The notes: generated by a model not told the origin, from the sequence alone. DNA of 64,000 bases from Halovibrio salipaludis (GCF_002286965.1 NZ_NSKD01000006.1:62001-126000), one strand, 5' to 3'. Positions 35,697-44,109 are shown, numbered from the stretch's first letter. Translations and numbers: made by a program.

Positions 35697-37162
35697 GCGG
35701 ATTCACCTCCTTCCGATCCACCGGCCCTCGGCCACTGAAGTACCACCGCACAACCGCCCCAGCGGCTGCTTCCGATGATGATGGCTCCCCCATGCTCCTG
35801 CATCACACTGCGGACCACGGCCAGCCCCAGACCGGTACCCTCACCGGAAGCACGGGTAGTGTGGAAGGGCTCGAGAACGGCTTCACGATCCCCCGGCGGG
35901 ATACCGGGGCCATCATCCTCAACGGTCACGGCAATGGCCTGGGGCCCCTTGCGGACACTCAGCATGACCTGGGAGCCGGCCGCCAGGAAGGCATTGCGCA
36001 GCAGGTTGGAGACTGCCAGCTCACAGCGTGTCCGGTCGCCATTGATCACCGCTTCCGGCGCCGCATTATCAATCTCCAGGGTGATCCCTTCAGGGGCCTC
36101 GCCCTGGGCGTCGAGCACGCCGGTCATCAACTCCGCGGTGGTGAAACGACCCTCGGCGGCGCTGGGAGAATGCCGGAAACAGTCCAGCAACTGTTGCACA
36201 ATCCGGGTCATGCGCTGGACCTGGTGACGTATGTCCCCGAGATTGCGCTGGCCGCGTTCATCACCGGTACGACGCTCCAGAATGCGGGCACGCCCGTCGA
36301 TGACACTCAGGGGCGCACCAAGCTCATGGGCGACACCGCCGGCTACCCGCCCGATCATGGCCATCTTCTCCTGGTGCTGCAGGCGCTGGTTGAGCCGCGT
36401 CTCCCGCGCCTTCTGGTCAATGATCTCCTGTTCCGCCGCTTCGATGCTGTCGAGCATCTCGTTGAGTGCCGCGGCCAGCTGACGGGTTTCCCGAGGCCCC
36501 CGCAACTGGGCCCGGATGCGCCGGTCGCCGCCCTGGACCCGGGCCATGACGTTCGAAAGCCGGCCGACGTGGCGCCCCACGCCGCCATAATGCCCGCCGA
36601 TTGCCACCAGCAGTATGGCGCCGGCGGTCAGCGACCATATCCACCAGGCATTGTTGCGCAGATCCGCCAACCGCTGGTCGAAATCGCTGCGCTGCCGTGT
36701 GATCTGCAACAGCCCGATGATGCGGCCATCCTCGCTGAACAGCGGCGTGAAGTGGGAGAACACGTCCTCGCCCTCGATCTCGCGATAGGTTCCCAGATCG
36801 TCCCCCTGGGCCACCGCATCCGCCGCGCTGCGGCTGTCGCTCACATCCCGGTCCACAATGCCCACCTGTGAGACACGGTCACCGCGCTGATCGTAAACGG
36901 AGGCGCCGTAGACACGGCCTACACTGAAAATGGAAGTGGTGATGTCGTTGACCTGGACGTAGTCCCCGTTCTGAAGCGCCCTGGAAAGCGGGTAACGGGT
37001 TGCCTGGGCCAGCAGCGCCAGATCCTGCTGTAGACGCTCCTCATCGTGGGACTGGATCACGCCCAGGCCCCAGTAGACCGCCACGCCACTGACCAGCAGC
37101 AGCGGCAGAACCACCGCCAGGATCAGCGTGAACTGAAGGCCGGGTAGACGCAGACGTTTCAT
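35693..37162 (-). CDS. Membrane sensor histidine kinase paired with the sigma-54 regulator
   Basis: 489 residues from ATG 37162 (MKRLRLPGLQFTLILAVVLP), preceded by GGGAGGG; the longer frame to 37249 has no ribosome site. Two membrane helices (about 10-33 and 190-210) flank a periplasmic sensor domain. A HAMP segment and coiled coil precede the H-box VAGGVAHELGAPLSVIDGRA (catalytic His followed by Glu), with N, G1 and G2 boxes (NLLRNAFLAAG, VEDDGPGIPPGDR, GEGTGLGLAVVRSVMQEHGG). The periplasmic sensor suggests an envelope or extracytoplasmic stimulus. It overlaps the regulator gene by four bases. Confidence 0.93.
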   Translation of the reverse strand: MKRLRLPGLQFTLILAVVLPLLLVSGVAVYWGLGVIQSHDEERLQQDLALLAQATRYPLSRALQNGDYVQVNDITTSIFSVGRVYGASVYDQRGDRVSQVGIVDRDVSDSRSAADAVAQGDDLGTYREIEGEDVFSHFTPLFSEDGRIIGLLQITRQRSDFDQRLADLRNNAWWIWSLTAGAILLVAIGGHYGGVGRHVGRLSNVMARVQGGDRRIRAQLRGPRETRQLAAALNEMLDSIEAAEQEIIDQKARETRLNQRLQHQEKMAMIGRVAGGVAHELGAPLSVIDGRARILERRTGDERGQRNLGDIRHQVQRMTRIVQQLLDCFRHSPSAAEGRFTTAELMTGVLDAQGEAPEGITLEIDNAAPEAVINGDRTRCELAVSNLLRNAFLAAGSQVMLSVRKGPQAIAVTVEDDGPGIPPGDREAVLEPFHTTRASGEGTGLGLAVVRSVMQEHGGAIIIGSSRWGGCAVVLQWPRAGGSEGGESA

Positions 37163-37185
37163 CGATCCCTCCCTGAGCATGAGAG

Positions 37186-37228
37186 GCATAATGTCACACA
37201 GGTACGCCCCATGTGTCATTATGTCACA
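37186..37228. promoter_or_regulatory. Tandem candidate enhancer sites for the sigma-54 regulator
   Basis: GCATAATGTCACA (37186-37198) and TCATTATGTCACA (37216-37228) are copies spaced 30 bp apart, about three helical turns; the second extends to an imperfect palindrome from 37212. A third copy, TCATCCTGTCACA, lies at 37815-37827 before the second DUF4168 gene. The tandem pair is 90 bp upstream of a -24/-12 promoter and also overlaps the leader of the kinase gene, allowing autoregulation. Confidence 0.55.
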
Positions 37229-37317
37229 CCTCCAGGCGTTCCAGCCCATGGCATTTATTGCACAGAGCGACCGCTAACTGATTAAGAAACGGCAATTTTC
37301 AGGCTGTGATCCGGCCC

Positions 37318-37333
37318 TGGCACAACTCCTGCA
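37318..37333 (+). promoter_or_regulatory. Sigma-54 (-24/-12) promoter of the first DUF4168 gene
   Basis: TGGCACAACTCCTGCA contains GG at 37319-37320 and GC at 37331-37332 with the obligatory spacing, differing from TGGCACG-N4-TTGCW at two positions. Start of transcription is expected near 37344, 27 bases before the ATG. Confidence 0.7.
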
Positions 37334-37370
37334 GAGGCAGGGTGCGAATCCAGCAAAGGAGACTTCCACA

Positions 37371-37757
37371 ATGATTCGAATCACCAGCCTTGCACTTGCA
37401 CTGGCACTCGGGCTGACCGGCGCCCAGGCTCTGGCCCAGGATTACGGCAGCGGCGAAGGCCAGCAGGATCCGGGCATGGAACAGTCCCAACAGCCGGCGG
37501 ACTTCTCGGACGAAGAACTGCAGCAGTTCGTGGACCTTCAGGACAGCATTGGCGAGATCCGCGAGGAATACGTCTCCCAGATCGAGGCGGCGGAATCCGA
37601 GGACAAGGCGCGCCAGCTCCAGCAGGAAGCCCAGTCCGAAATGGTCAGCGCCATTGAGGATGCTGGCATGTCCGTACAGGAGTACAACGCCATTGCCGTG
37701 GCCTACAACTCCAATCCGGACATCCAGGAGCGTGTGGACGAGATGGCAGGCGAATAA
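37371..37757 (+). CDS. DUF4168 family secreted protein, copy 1
   Basis: 128 residues: signal peptide (to about residue 22, AQALAQD), a short low-complexity linker and the DUF4168 domain, FSDEELQQFVDLQDSIGEIR, EEYVSQIEAAESEDKARQLQ, and the conserved end EYNAIAVAYNSNPDIQERVD. The domain is helical and acidic; its function is unknown. AAGGAG precedes the ATG. Controlled, by inference, by the adjacent sigma-54 regulator. The near-identical copy 2 follows after a terminator, with about 75 percent identity over the domain as judged by eye. Confidence 0.88.
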   Translation: MIRITSLALALALGLTGAQALAQDYGSGEGQQDPGMEQSQQPADFSDEELQQFVDLQDSIGEIREEYVSQIEAAESEDKARQLQQEAQSEMVSAIEDAGMSVQEYNAIAVAYNSNPDIQERVDEMAGE

Positions 37758-37777
37758 GCCTGTACACGCTGTCATGA

Positions 37778-37801
37778 ACGCCTCCTCCGGGAGGCGTTTT
37801 C
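37778..37801 (+). terminator. Intrinsic terminator after DUF4168 copy 1
   Basis: ACGCCTCC (37778-37785) pairs with GGAGGCGT (37790-37797) around a four-base loop, followed by TTTTC. It separates the two DUF4168 genes, so copy 2 needs its own promoter. Confidence 0.85.
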
Positions 37802-37830
37802 ATTTAACACCTGTTCATCCTGTCACATTC

Positions 37831-37846
37831 TGGCACAGCAGTTGAT
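37831..37846 (+). promoter_or_regulatory. Sigma-54-like promoter of DUF4168 copy 2
   Basis: TGGCACAGCAGTTGAT keeps the -24 element and spacing, but the -12 element is TTGAT rather than TTGCA/T. It lies 51 bases before the ATG and four bases after a TCATCCTGTCACA site. Less certain than the promoter of copy 1. Confidence 0.45.
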
Positions 37847-37896
37847 TCCTCCCGGGTGTCGCACCACACAACCCGTTACCTTGAGGAGGTACCAAC

Positions 37897-38334
37897 ATGA
37901 AACTGAAAACGCTCACTGCAGCTGTCGCATTCGCACTCAGCACCGCCGGCATGTCCGCCGTGGCCCAGGACTACAGCAGCGGCAGCGGTGCCGAAGGTCA
38001 GGGTCAGCAGCAGCAACAGCAGAGCCAAGGCCAGGGCCAGGGCCAGGGCATGGGAGCACCGGAGCAGCAGCAGAATGCTGACTTCTCCGACGAAGAGCTC
38101 CAGAATTTTGTTGAGCTGCAGGACAAGATCGGCGAGGTCCGCGAGGACTATGTCTCACAGATTGAGTCCGCTGAATCCGAGGACAAGGCCCGCGAGCTCC
38201 AGCAGAAGGCCCAGACCGAGATGGTCGAAGTGATTGAGGAAGAAGGCATGACCGTTGAGGAATACAACGCCATTGCCGTAGCCTACAACTCCAATCCGGA
38301 AATCCAGGAACGCGTGGACGAAATGTCCGAATGA
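37897..38334 (+). CDS. DUF4168 family secreted protein, copy 2 with Gln/Gly-rich linker
   Basis: 145 residues: signal peptide (to about residue 25, SAVAQD), a Q/G linker at about 33-60 built from GQGQ units, then the DUF4168 domain (FSDEELQNFVELQDKIGEVR, EEYNAIAVAYNSNPEIQERV). TTGAGGAGG precedes the ATG. Compared with copy 1 the only large change is the longer linker, encoded by tandem GGCCAG hexamers that could vary in number. Probably an envelope stress or adhesion accessory protein, but no activity is known. Confidence 0.88.
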   Translation: MKLKTLTAAVAFALSTAGMSAVAQDYSSGSGAEGQGQQQQQQSQGQGQGQGMGAPEQQQNADFSDEELQNFVELQDKIGEVREDYVSQIESAESEDKARELQQKAQTEMVEVIEEEGMTVEEYNAIAVAYNSNPEIQERVDEMSE

Positions 38335-38355
38335 ATCCGCTCCCGGATTGTCCAC

Positions 38356-38382
38356 AAGCCCCGCCAAGTGCGGGGCTTTTTC
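38356..38382 (+). terminator. Intrinsic terminator after DUF4168 copy 2
   Basis: AAGCCCCGC (38356-38364) and GCGGGGCTT (38370-38378) form a nine-base stem with a five-base loop and a T run. It also lies just beyond the convergent DUF481 gene and may serve both. Confidence 0.88.
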
Positions 38383-38390
38383 ATGGGTAC

Positions 38391-39128
38391 TCAGAAGCCG
38401 TAGAGCAGCGTCACCGCCGTGATCGTGTCCGTGCGCTCGGTCCCGGTCGGCGGGTTGGAATTGTGCTCAACCGTGTAGGAGAGCTTTATGGCCAGGGAGC
38501 TGTTCACATTCGCCTGGAGCGCGGTCACTGAGCGCGATAGGGCATCCCCGTCATCCAGACTCACTTCGGTTTCCGCCTCCTGACGGAAGTGGGCGGTTTC
38601 CGACAGCTGATAGCGGAAGTCACCAGCCAGGCGCCCTATGGGATCTTCCTCTTCCTCCCCTTCCTCGGGATCCGGGGTATCGAACCGACCGTAACGATAA
38701 CCCAGACCGCTCGACACATCGAAGTAGCTTTCCCCTTCGCTCCAGAGGCGCCGCCCGTAGCCGGCCGAGGTCGAGGCCTGGAACTGGTAACCACTGAAAT
38801 CATCGTTGGAGTAACTGCCCCGGACAAAGACAAAGTCATTGGGATTGAATTTATAGTCGAGCTGGGTCGCCGCGGAATAGCGTTCGGCGGTCCGCTCACC
38901 CCCCTGTTCCGCATACCGCGACTGGAGCAGGACATTCTGCCGCCAGTCGTTCCAGTTGCGGGTGACATCCGCCTCACCTGAAATGGTGGTTTCCTCGGTA
39001 TTGCCGGAGGTTTCGACAAGGCCAAGTTCAACCGAGCCGCTCCATTCGTCCGACTCCTGCGCCGCAGCCGGTGCTGTCAGGGCTACAGCGATGCCTGCCA
39101 CCAGTAATGACCTCTGTATCTGCAACAC
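38391..39128 (-). CDS. DUF481 outer-membrane protein
   Basis: 245 residues: signal peptide (to about residue 23, PAAAQES) and a beta-barrel with alternating strands, opening WSGSVELGLVETSGNTEETT, the DUF481 hallmark SGN motif, and closing TAVTLLYGF with terminal Phe. An acidic loop (DPEEGEEEEDPIG) is periplasmic or extracellular. Related to E. coli YdiY, often annotated as salt-induced. It is convergent with the DUF4168 genes, so the shared neighbourhood may be an envelope-stress set; this is inference. Confidence 0.87.
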   Translation of the reverse strand: MLQIQRSLLVAGIAVALTAPAAAQESDEWSGSVELGLVETSGNTEETTISGEADVTRNWNDWRQNVLLQSRYAEQGGERTAERYSAATQLDYKFNPNDFVFVRGSYSNDDFSGYQFQASTSAGYGRRLWSEGESYFDVSSGLGYRYGRFDTPDPEEGEEEEDPIGRLAGDFRYQLSETAHFRQEAETEVSLDDGDALSRSVTALQANVNSSLAIKLSYTVEHNSNPPTGTERTDTITAVTLLYGF

Positions 39129-39223
39129 GTTTTCCTCCTCAATGGTTTCGTAATAGGCTGTTGATACGGCGCAGGTTACCAGACAGGCCTGCGCTGACCA
39201 GTTAAATCACGACAGGAGGACGC

Positions 39224-39889
39224 ATGAGCCAACACGTGGTCATTACCGGCGCCAACCGTGGCATCGGACTCGAACTTGCCCGCCAGTGGCATGAACGCGG
39301 TGACCGGGTAACAGCACTGTGCCGGGCAGCCTCGGATGAACTGAAGTCCCTGGGCGTGAATATCATCGAGGGCGTGGATGTCACCGACGACATCAGCCTT
39401 GGCAAGGCGCGGCGCAATCTCGAGGGGGAAACCATTGATGTGCTCTACAACAACGCCGGCCTGCTGACCGATGAGAACCTGAAGGATATGGACTGGGACC
39501 GCATCCAGACCCAGTTCGAGGTGAACACCCTGGGGCCGCTCAAGGTCACCACAGCCCTGCTTGAGCTGATACCGCAGAACGGCAGGGTCGTCATGATGAC
39601 ATCACGGATGGGCTCAATCGCGGACAATGACTCCGGTGGGCGCTACGGCTACCGGATGACCAAGGCAGCCCTCAATGCCGCCGCGAAATCACTGGCAGTG
39701 GATCTGCAACCGAAAGGCATCAGCGTCGGCATCCTGCATCCGGGCTATGTGCAGACGGCAATGACCGGTCATACCGGCCATATCACGCCCGCCCAGGCCG
39801 CAGAGCGGCTGATCCAGCGGGTGGACGAACTGAACCTGGAGAACAGCGGGGTATTCCGGCACTCGGATGGATCCGAACTACCCTGGTGA
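39224..39889 (+). CDS. Short-chain dehydrogenase/reductase
   Basis: 221 residues: Rossmann motif VVITGANRGIGLELAR, NNAG (YNNAGLL), catalytic Ser in MMTSRMGS and YGYRMTK (Tyr-x3-Lys). Classical SDR, NAD(P)H-dependent oxidoreductase of unknown substrate. AGGAGG lies six bases before the ATG. Its 3' end overlaps the convergent small gene by 12 bases. Nothing nearby assigns the pathway. Confidence 0.9.
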   Translation: MSQHVVITGANRGIGLELARQWHERGDRVTALCRAASDELKSLGVNIIEGVDVTDDISLGKARRNLEGETIDVLYNNAGLLTDENLKDMDWDRIQTQFEVNTLGPLKVTTALLELIPQNGRVVMMTSRMGSIADNDSGGRYGYRMTKAALNAAAKSLAVDLQPKGISVGILHPGYVQTAMTGHTGHITPAQAAERLIQRVDELNLENSGVFRHSDGSELPW

Positions 39890-40192
39890 ATTGCTGCGGG
39901 AGAGCTTGCGGCGACGGCGGTGGCTGACCTTAACGCCACTGCCCTCTTCCTGTTGCGGCTTGCCAGTGGCCTGCGCCACGTGCGGGCCGCCACCCTCTTC
40001 CGGCCAGGCCGCCTCAAAGGCCTGGTAGCCCTCACGGATCAGGCGCACCAGCTCCAGGGACTGCATACCATCGGGTACTCTGGAAGGGCTGCCTGAAAAA
40101 TGCTTGGTCCGGGGGCGCCCCTCGAACGTCAGCTCCAGGCCACTGCTGTGGCGAGCCTTCTGGCTCTCCACGTCGATCTGCCAGTCGTCCAT
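39878..40192 (-). CDS. Small protein of unknown function with a basic C-terminus
   Basis: 104 residues from ATG 40192 (MDDWQIDVESQKARHSSGLE); a TTG nine bases upstream is possible. GAGAG lies 13 bases before the ATG. The middle has an amphipathic segment (LELVRLIREGYQAFEAAW), and the tail is basic (KVSHRRRRKLSRSN), suggesting nucleic-acid or membrane contact. No known domain recognised. Confidence 0.6.
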   Translation of the reverse strand: MDDWQIDVESQKARHSSGLELTFEGRPRTKHFSGSPSRVPDGMQSLELVRLIREGYQAFEAAWPEEGGGPHVAQATGKPQQEEGSGVKVSHRRRRKLSRSNSPG

Positions 40193-40290
40193 CGTATTCA
40201 ATCTCTCGCGACGTTACATACGCTTAAGGTTGGCAGCATATCGGCGCTCAGACTGTGGATCAACCGGCAGAACGCGCACTCCGGGCCTGC

Positions 40291-41070
40291 TCAGACGCCC
40301 TTGAAGACCGCCTCACGCCGCTCCAGAAAGGACTGGATGCCTTCCTGCACATCCTCACTCCGCATAACCGGAGCCAGATCCGGGAACAGTCGGGCCTTCG
40401 CCGCATCATGCCCCTCTGTGCGGGCGATACGCGAGGAACGCAGACTGCCCTGGACCCCCAGGGGGGCCGCCCTGGCGACCTTCTCCGCCAGCTCGCGGGC
40501 ACGATCAAACTGCTCTCCCGGCGCCACCAGTTCCTGAACGAGCCCCCACTCACGCGCCTGGGCGGCGCTCCACTCATCCCCCGTCAGCAGGTAACGCTGG
40601 GCATTGGCCCAGCCGACCTCTTCCTGGAGACGGATGGTCGCGCCACCGCAGGCGAAGATGCCACGTTTCACTTCCAGCTGGCCATAGCGCGTATTGTCAG
40701 CCGCCACCCGGATGTCCGTGTTGAGCATCATCTCCACACCACAGGTAAAGCAGATCCCCTGGGTGGCATAGACCACGGGCTTGTCCATGGCCGGCCCCAC
40801 GATGCCGAAGGGGTCCATCTCGCCCTCGTTCAGGGACAGCCCCTCACCGTTGGCGAATACGCCCGCCCAGTCGTCCAGCTCCAGCCCGGAGGTGAAGTGA
40901 TCCCCTTCGGCATAGACCAGCCCCACACGCAGTTCCGGCTCGCGGTTCAGCCGGCCGTAAGCGGCGGCGATGTCGTGGTACATCTGCCGGTTCATGGCAT
41001 TCATCTTCTCCGGCCGGTTCAGGCCAATGAAAAGGATATGATCTTTCGCTTCAACGTTGACCAGAGCCAT
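40291..41070 (-). CDS. Enoyl-CoA hydratase/crotonase family protein
   Basis: 259 residues. Crotonase fold with NRPEKMNAMNRQMYHDIAAA, EGDHFTSGLELDDWAG (CoA/oxyanion loop 1) and ATQGICFTCGVEMMLNTDIR (loop 2), and QLEVKRGIFACGG at the catalytic position. The first Glu is kept but the second acid is replaced by CGG, so hydration activity is not assured. It follows an acyl-CoA dehydrogenase gene on the same strand, fitting fatty-acid beta-oxidation. A REPIN-type repeat sits in the gap between them. Confidence 0.88.
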   Translation of the reverse strand: MALVNVEAKDHILFIGLNRPEKMNAMNRQMYHDIAAAYGRLNREPELRVGLVYAEGDHFTSGLELDDWAGVFANGEGLSLNEGEMDPFGIVGPAMDKPVVYATQGICFTCGVEMMLNTDIRVAADNTRYGQLEVKRGIFACGGATIRLQEEVGWANAQRYLLTGDEWSAAQAREWGLVQELVAPGEQFDRARELAEKVARAAPLGVQGSLRSSRIARTEGHDAAKARLFPDLAPVMRSEDVQEGIQSFLERREAVFKGV

Positions 41071-41098
41071 AGTGCCTTCTCCAGAATCTCAGTTTTCA

Positions 41099-41156
41099 CT
41101 GTAGGAGCGCGCATGCGCGCGATACCCTTGATCGCCTGCGAAGCAGGCTCCTACAG
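41099..41156. repeat. REPIN-like palindromic repeat
   Basis: CTGTAGGAGC at 41099 and GCTCCTACAG at 41147-41156 are exact inverse copies at the two ends. Each adjoins an inner hairpin (GCGCGCATGCGCGC and GCCTGCGAAGCAGGC), joined by ATACCCTTGAT. The outer ends match the GTAGGAGC family of REP sequences known from Pseudomonas and relatives, mobilised by RAYT transposases. No RAYT gene is in the window. It lies in the gap between two acyl-CoA metabolism genes. Confidence 0.8.
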
Positions 41157-41187
41157 ACCTCCGCAATCGCACAGCAGTCATGCCGGT

Positions 41188-42990
41188 TCAGAACCATTCG
41201 TCGCGCATGGCATAGCAGGTATCGTCCTGGTTCTGCAGCAGGACCAGGTCCTGCGCGACAGTGGGCAGCTCCCAGTGGAAGAAATACTGCGCGGCCTGCA
41301 GCTTGCCCCGGTAGAAGGCCTCATCAGCCGCCGAGACCTCACCAGCCAGGGCGGCACTGGCCGCATTGGCCTGACGCAGCCACATCCAGGCCACGCAGAT
41401 ATGGCCAAACAGCCGCAGGTAGACACTGGCGTTGGCCAGCCCCTTCTCCGGCGCCTCCTGGGCCAGCGCCTGCCCCAGGGACTGGGTGACCTTGCCGGCC
41501 TGTTGCAGGGTTTCGCTCAGTGAATAGGCCCATTGCCGGCACTGTTCATCCGGTGCTTTCTGAAGGTCCGCCTGGATGGCTCCGAACAGCTGCTGGATGG
41601 CCTCGCCGTTGCCCTGCCAGACCTTGCGCCCCAGCAGATCCATGGCCTGGATGCCGTTGGTGCCCTCGTGGATGGGGTTGAGGCGATTGTCGCGCCAGCA
41701 CTGCTCCACCGGGTATTCCCGGGTGTAGCCGGCGCCACCGTAGACCTGGATGGCAAGATCATTGGCCTTCGGTCCGTACTCGGAAGGCCATGCCTTGATG
41801 ACGGGCGTCAGCAGATCCAGCAGCTGACGTGCCTGATGCCGCTGAGCCTCGTCCGGGTGGGTATGGCTGTCGTCCATCAGCCGTGCGCCATAGAAGCACA
41901 GGGCCAGCGCCCCCTCCATCCAGGACTTCTGCGCCAGCAGCATGCGCCGCACGTCCGCATGCTGGATGATCGGTACCGGCTCGGTGGTCGGATCCTTCTC
42001 GGAGGGCGGCCGCCCCTGGCGACGATCGCGGGCGTACTCAAGGCTGTGCCGGTATCCCCGGTAACCAATGGCGGCAGCCCCGAAACCGACACCCACACGG
42101 GCCTCGTTCATCATCTGGAACATGTACTTGAGGCCCTGATGGGGCTCGCCCACCAGATAGCCATGGCAGTCCGCATCGTCCCCGAAACTCAGCGCCGTGG
42201 AGGTGGTGCCCCGGTACCCGAGTTTGTGGATCAGCCCGGCCAGGCCCACGCCATTGCGCTCCCCGGGATTGCCGTCCGCATCCAGCCGGTACTTGGGCAC
42301 GATGAACATCGAGATGCCCTTCACGCCCGGAGGCGCCCCATGGATGCGCGCCAGCACCAGGTTCACGATGTTGTCGCTGAGCTCATGCTCGCCCCCGGAG
42401 ATGTAGATCTTGGCACCCTTGATCAGGTAATGCCCCTCGTCCGTGGGCTTGGCACTGGTGCGCAGATCCGCCAGGGAGGAGCCGGCCTGGGGTTCGGTCA
42501 GCGCCATGGTGCCAGTGAACCGCCCTTCCAGCATGGGCTGCAGGAACCAGTCCTGCTGTTCCCGGGATCCGAAGGTGCGGATGACATTGGCCGCCGCCGT
42601 GGTCAGGAAGGGATAGCCCGCTGTGCTGGGATTGGCCGCCATGAAGAAACCGTTGCAGGCGGTCATGACCGTCTCGGGCAGCTGCATGCCGCCCAGATCG
42701 TAATCATAGCGCCCGGCAATGAAGCCGGCCCCGGCGTAGGCGTCCACCGCCGTCTTCACCTCCGGGCGCATGGTGACTTTGCCGTCCTCGAAACGGGGCT
42801 CTTCCCTGTCGGCCAGGCTGTTGTGGCTGGCGAACTGCTCCCGGGCGATACGCTCCGCCGTATCGAAAACCGCATCGAAGGTCTCCCGGCTGTGATCGCT
42901 GAAGCGCTCACGCTCATTCAGGGATTCGGTATCCAGCACCTCATAGAGCTGGAACGCCAGATCGCGTCGGTCAAGCAGGGTATCGGCCAT
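41188..42990 (-). CDS. Acyl-CoA dehydrogenase (long form)
   Basis: 600 residues. FAD-dependent dehydrogenase with N-terminal helices, MALTEPQAGSSLADLRTSAK (FAD contact), KIYISGGEHELSDNIVNLVL, and the catalytic base region YGGAGYTREYPVEQCWRDNR, IHEGTNGIQAMDLLGRKV. A C-terminal extension of about 110 residues is typical of the 600-residue fatty acyl-CoA dehydrogenases. First step of beta-oxidation, cytoplasmic. Transcribed towards the enoyl-CoA hydratase and divergent from the GlxA-like regulator, which is a plausible controller. Confidence 0.93.
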   Translation of the reverse strand: MADTLLDRRDLAFQLYEVLDTESLNERERFSDHSRETFDAVFDTAERIAREQFASHNSLADREEPRFEDGKVTMRPEVKTAVDAYAGAGFIAGRYDYDLGGMQLPETVMTACNGFFMAANPSTAGYPFLTTAAANVIRTFGSREQQDWFLQPMLEGRFTGTMALTEPQAGSSLADLRTSAKPTDEGHYLIKGAKIYISGGEHELSDNIVNLVLARIHGAPPGVKGISMFIVPKYRLDADGNPGERNGVGLAGLIHKLGYRGTTSTALSFGDDADCHGYLVGEPHQGLKYMFQMMNEARVGVGFGAAAIGYRGYRHSLEYARDRRQGRPPSEKDPTTEPVPIIQHADVRRMLLAQKSWMEGALALCFYGARLMDDSHTHPDEAQRHQARQLLDLLTPVIKAWPSEYGPKANDLAIQVYGGAGYTREYPVEQCWRDNRLNPIHEGTNGIQAMDLLGRKVWQGNGEAIQQLFGAIQADLQKAPDEQCRQWAYSLSETLQQAGKVTQSLGQALAQEAPEKGLANASVYLRLFGHICVAWMWLRQANAASAALAGEVSAADEAFYRGKLQAAQYFFHWELPTVAQDLVLLQNQDDTCYAMRDEWF

Positions 42991-43092
42991 GGCGATGGGG
43001 TCTCCAGTGATTCATTCCACGCCCACACTGCCACAACCGACCATGGCCGCCTACTGTCATCAATGACACAATATTGGCGGATCCTGCCAACC

Positions 43093-44109
43093 ATGGATGC
43101 CGGAATGCCTCAGCCCGAGCACTACCAGGTCACCGTCATCGGCTTTGAGAAAGCCCTGGCCACCGCCATTACCGGCGTCATGGATCTGTTCCGGATGGCG
43201 GGTGTGACCTGGGCCCGCATCCACGATCAGCAGCCGGAACCAAGGTTCAGCGTCACCCTCGCGACCGCTGACGGTGGCCCCTGTCACTGCGTCAATGGCG
43301 TCAGCCTGATGGCCGGCAGCCGCTGGGACACGACACCACAGGCCGATCTTGTGATCATTCCCACCATCGGCGGCGACGTTGACGGGACCCTGGATGCCAA
43401 CCGGACGCTGCTTCCCCTGCTCCGGCGCTGGCATGACGAGGGCCGCGACCTGGCCAGCAACTGCACCGGCGCCTTCCTCCTGGGGGAAGCCGGCCTGCTG
43501 GACGGTCGTGAGGCCACCACCCACTGGGGCTACAGTGGCCTGTTCCGTGAACGCTACCCGGAAGTGGACCTGCGCCCCCACCGGCTGATCACCGCGGATG
43601 ACAACGTCTTCTGCGCCGGCGGTGGCATGGCGTGGCTGGACCTCGGCCTCTTCCTCGTGGAACGCTACTGCGGCGTGGATACGGCCCGCGCCCTGGCACG
43701 GGCCTTCGTGATGGACATGGGCCGGGAAAGCCAGGCCGCCTACGGCAGCATCCATGCCCGGCGCTACCACCAGGACGAGGCCATCAGCGCGGTACAGGAC
43801 TGGCTTGCGGAACACCTCGCCGAGTCCATCCGCATGGACCAGCTGGCCGAGCACTTCCATATGACCCCGCGCACCTTCAAGCGCCGCTTCCGCAATGCCA
43901 CCGGCGATACCCCCCTGCGCTACCTCCAGCAACTGCGCGTGGAAAAGGCCAAGAAACTGCTGGAACAGCCCCACCGGCGCCTGGCGGAAATCACCCGGGC
44001 CGTGGGTTACGAAGACACCAGCGCCTTTTCCCGGCTCTTCCATACCCGTACCGGCATGACGCCGGGGGCCTACCGCAGCCGATTTCTGCCTTCAACGCCC
44101 TCCGGATAA
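43093..44109 (+). CDS. GlxA-like transcriptional regulator (DJ-1/PfpI domain plus AraC helix-turn-helix)
   Basis: 338 residues from ATG 43093; ATGs at 43063 and 43105 are alternatives and none has a strong ribosome site. The N-terminal half is a DJ-1/PfpI amidotransferase-like fold with nucleophile-elbow Cys in LASNCTGAFLLGEAG, and ATTHWGYSGLFRERYP. The C-terminal AraC domain reads IRMDQLAEHFHMTPRTFKRR and GYEDTSAFSRLFHTRTGMTP. Such regulators sense small molecules and activate catabolic genes. The open frame continues back to 41533 through the antisense of the acyl-CoA dehydrogenase, which is a shadow. Divergent position suggests control of that gene. Confidence 0.88.
   Translation: MDAGMPQPEHYQVTVIGFEKALATAITGVMDLFRMAGVTWARIHDQQPEPRFSVTLATADGGPCHCVNGVSLMAGSRWDTTPQADLVIIPTIGGDVDGTLDANRTLLPLLRRWHDEGRDLASNCTGAFLLGEAGLLDGREATTHWGYSGLFRERYPEVDLRPHRLITADDNVFCAGGGMAWLDLGLFLVERYCGVDTARALARAFVMDMGRESQAAYGSIHARRYHQDEAISAVQDWLAEHLAESIRMDQLAEHFHMTPRTFKRRFRNATGDTPLRYLQQLRVEKAKKLLEQPHRRLAEITRAVGYEDTSAFSRLFHTRTGMTPGAYRSRFLPSTPSG

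Noticed and set aside
41533-43062. A very long plus-strand open frame continuing into the AraC/GlxA-like gene
   Set aside because: Its upstream half is antisense to the clear acyl-CoA dehydrogenase and shows no protein family features. It results from high GC codon structure; the real gene starts near 43093.
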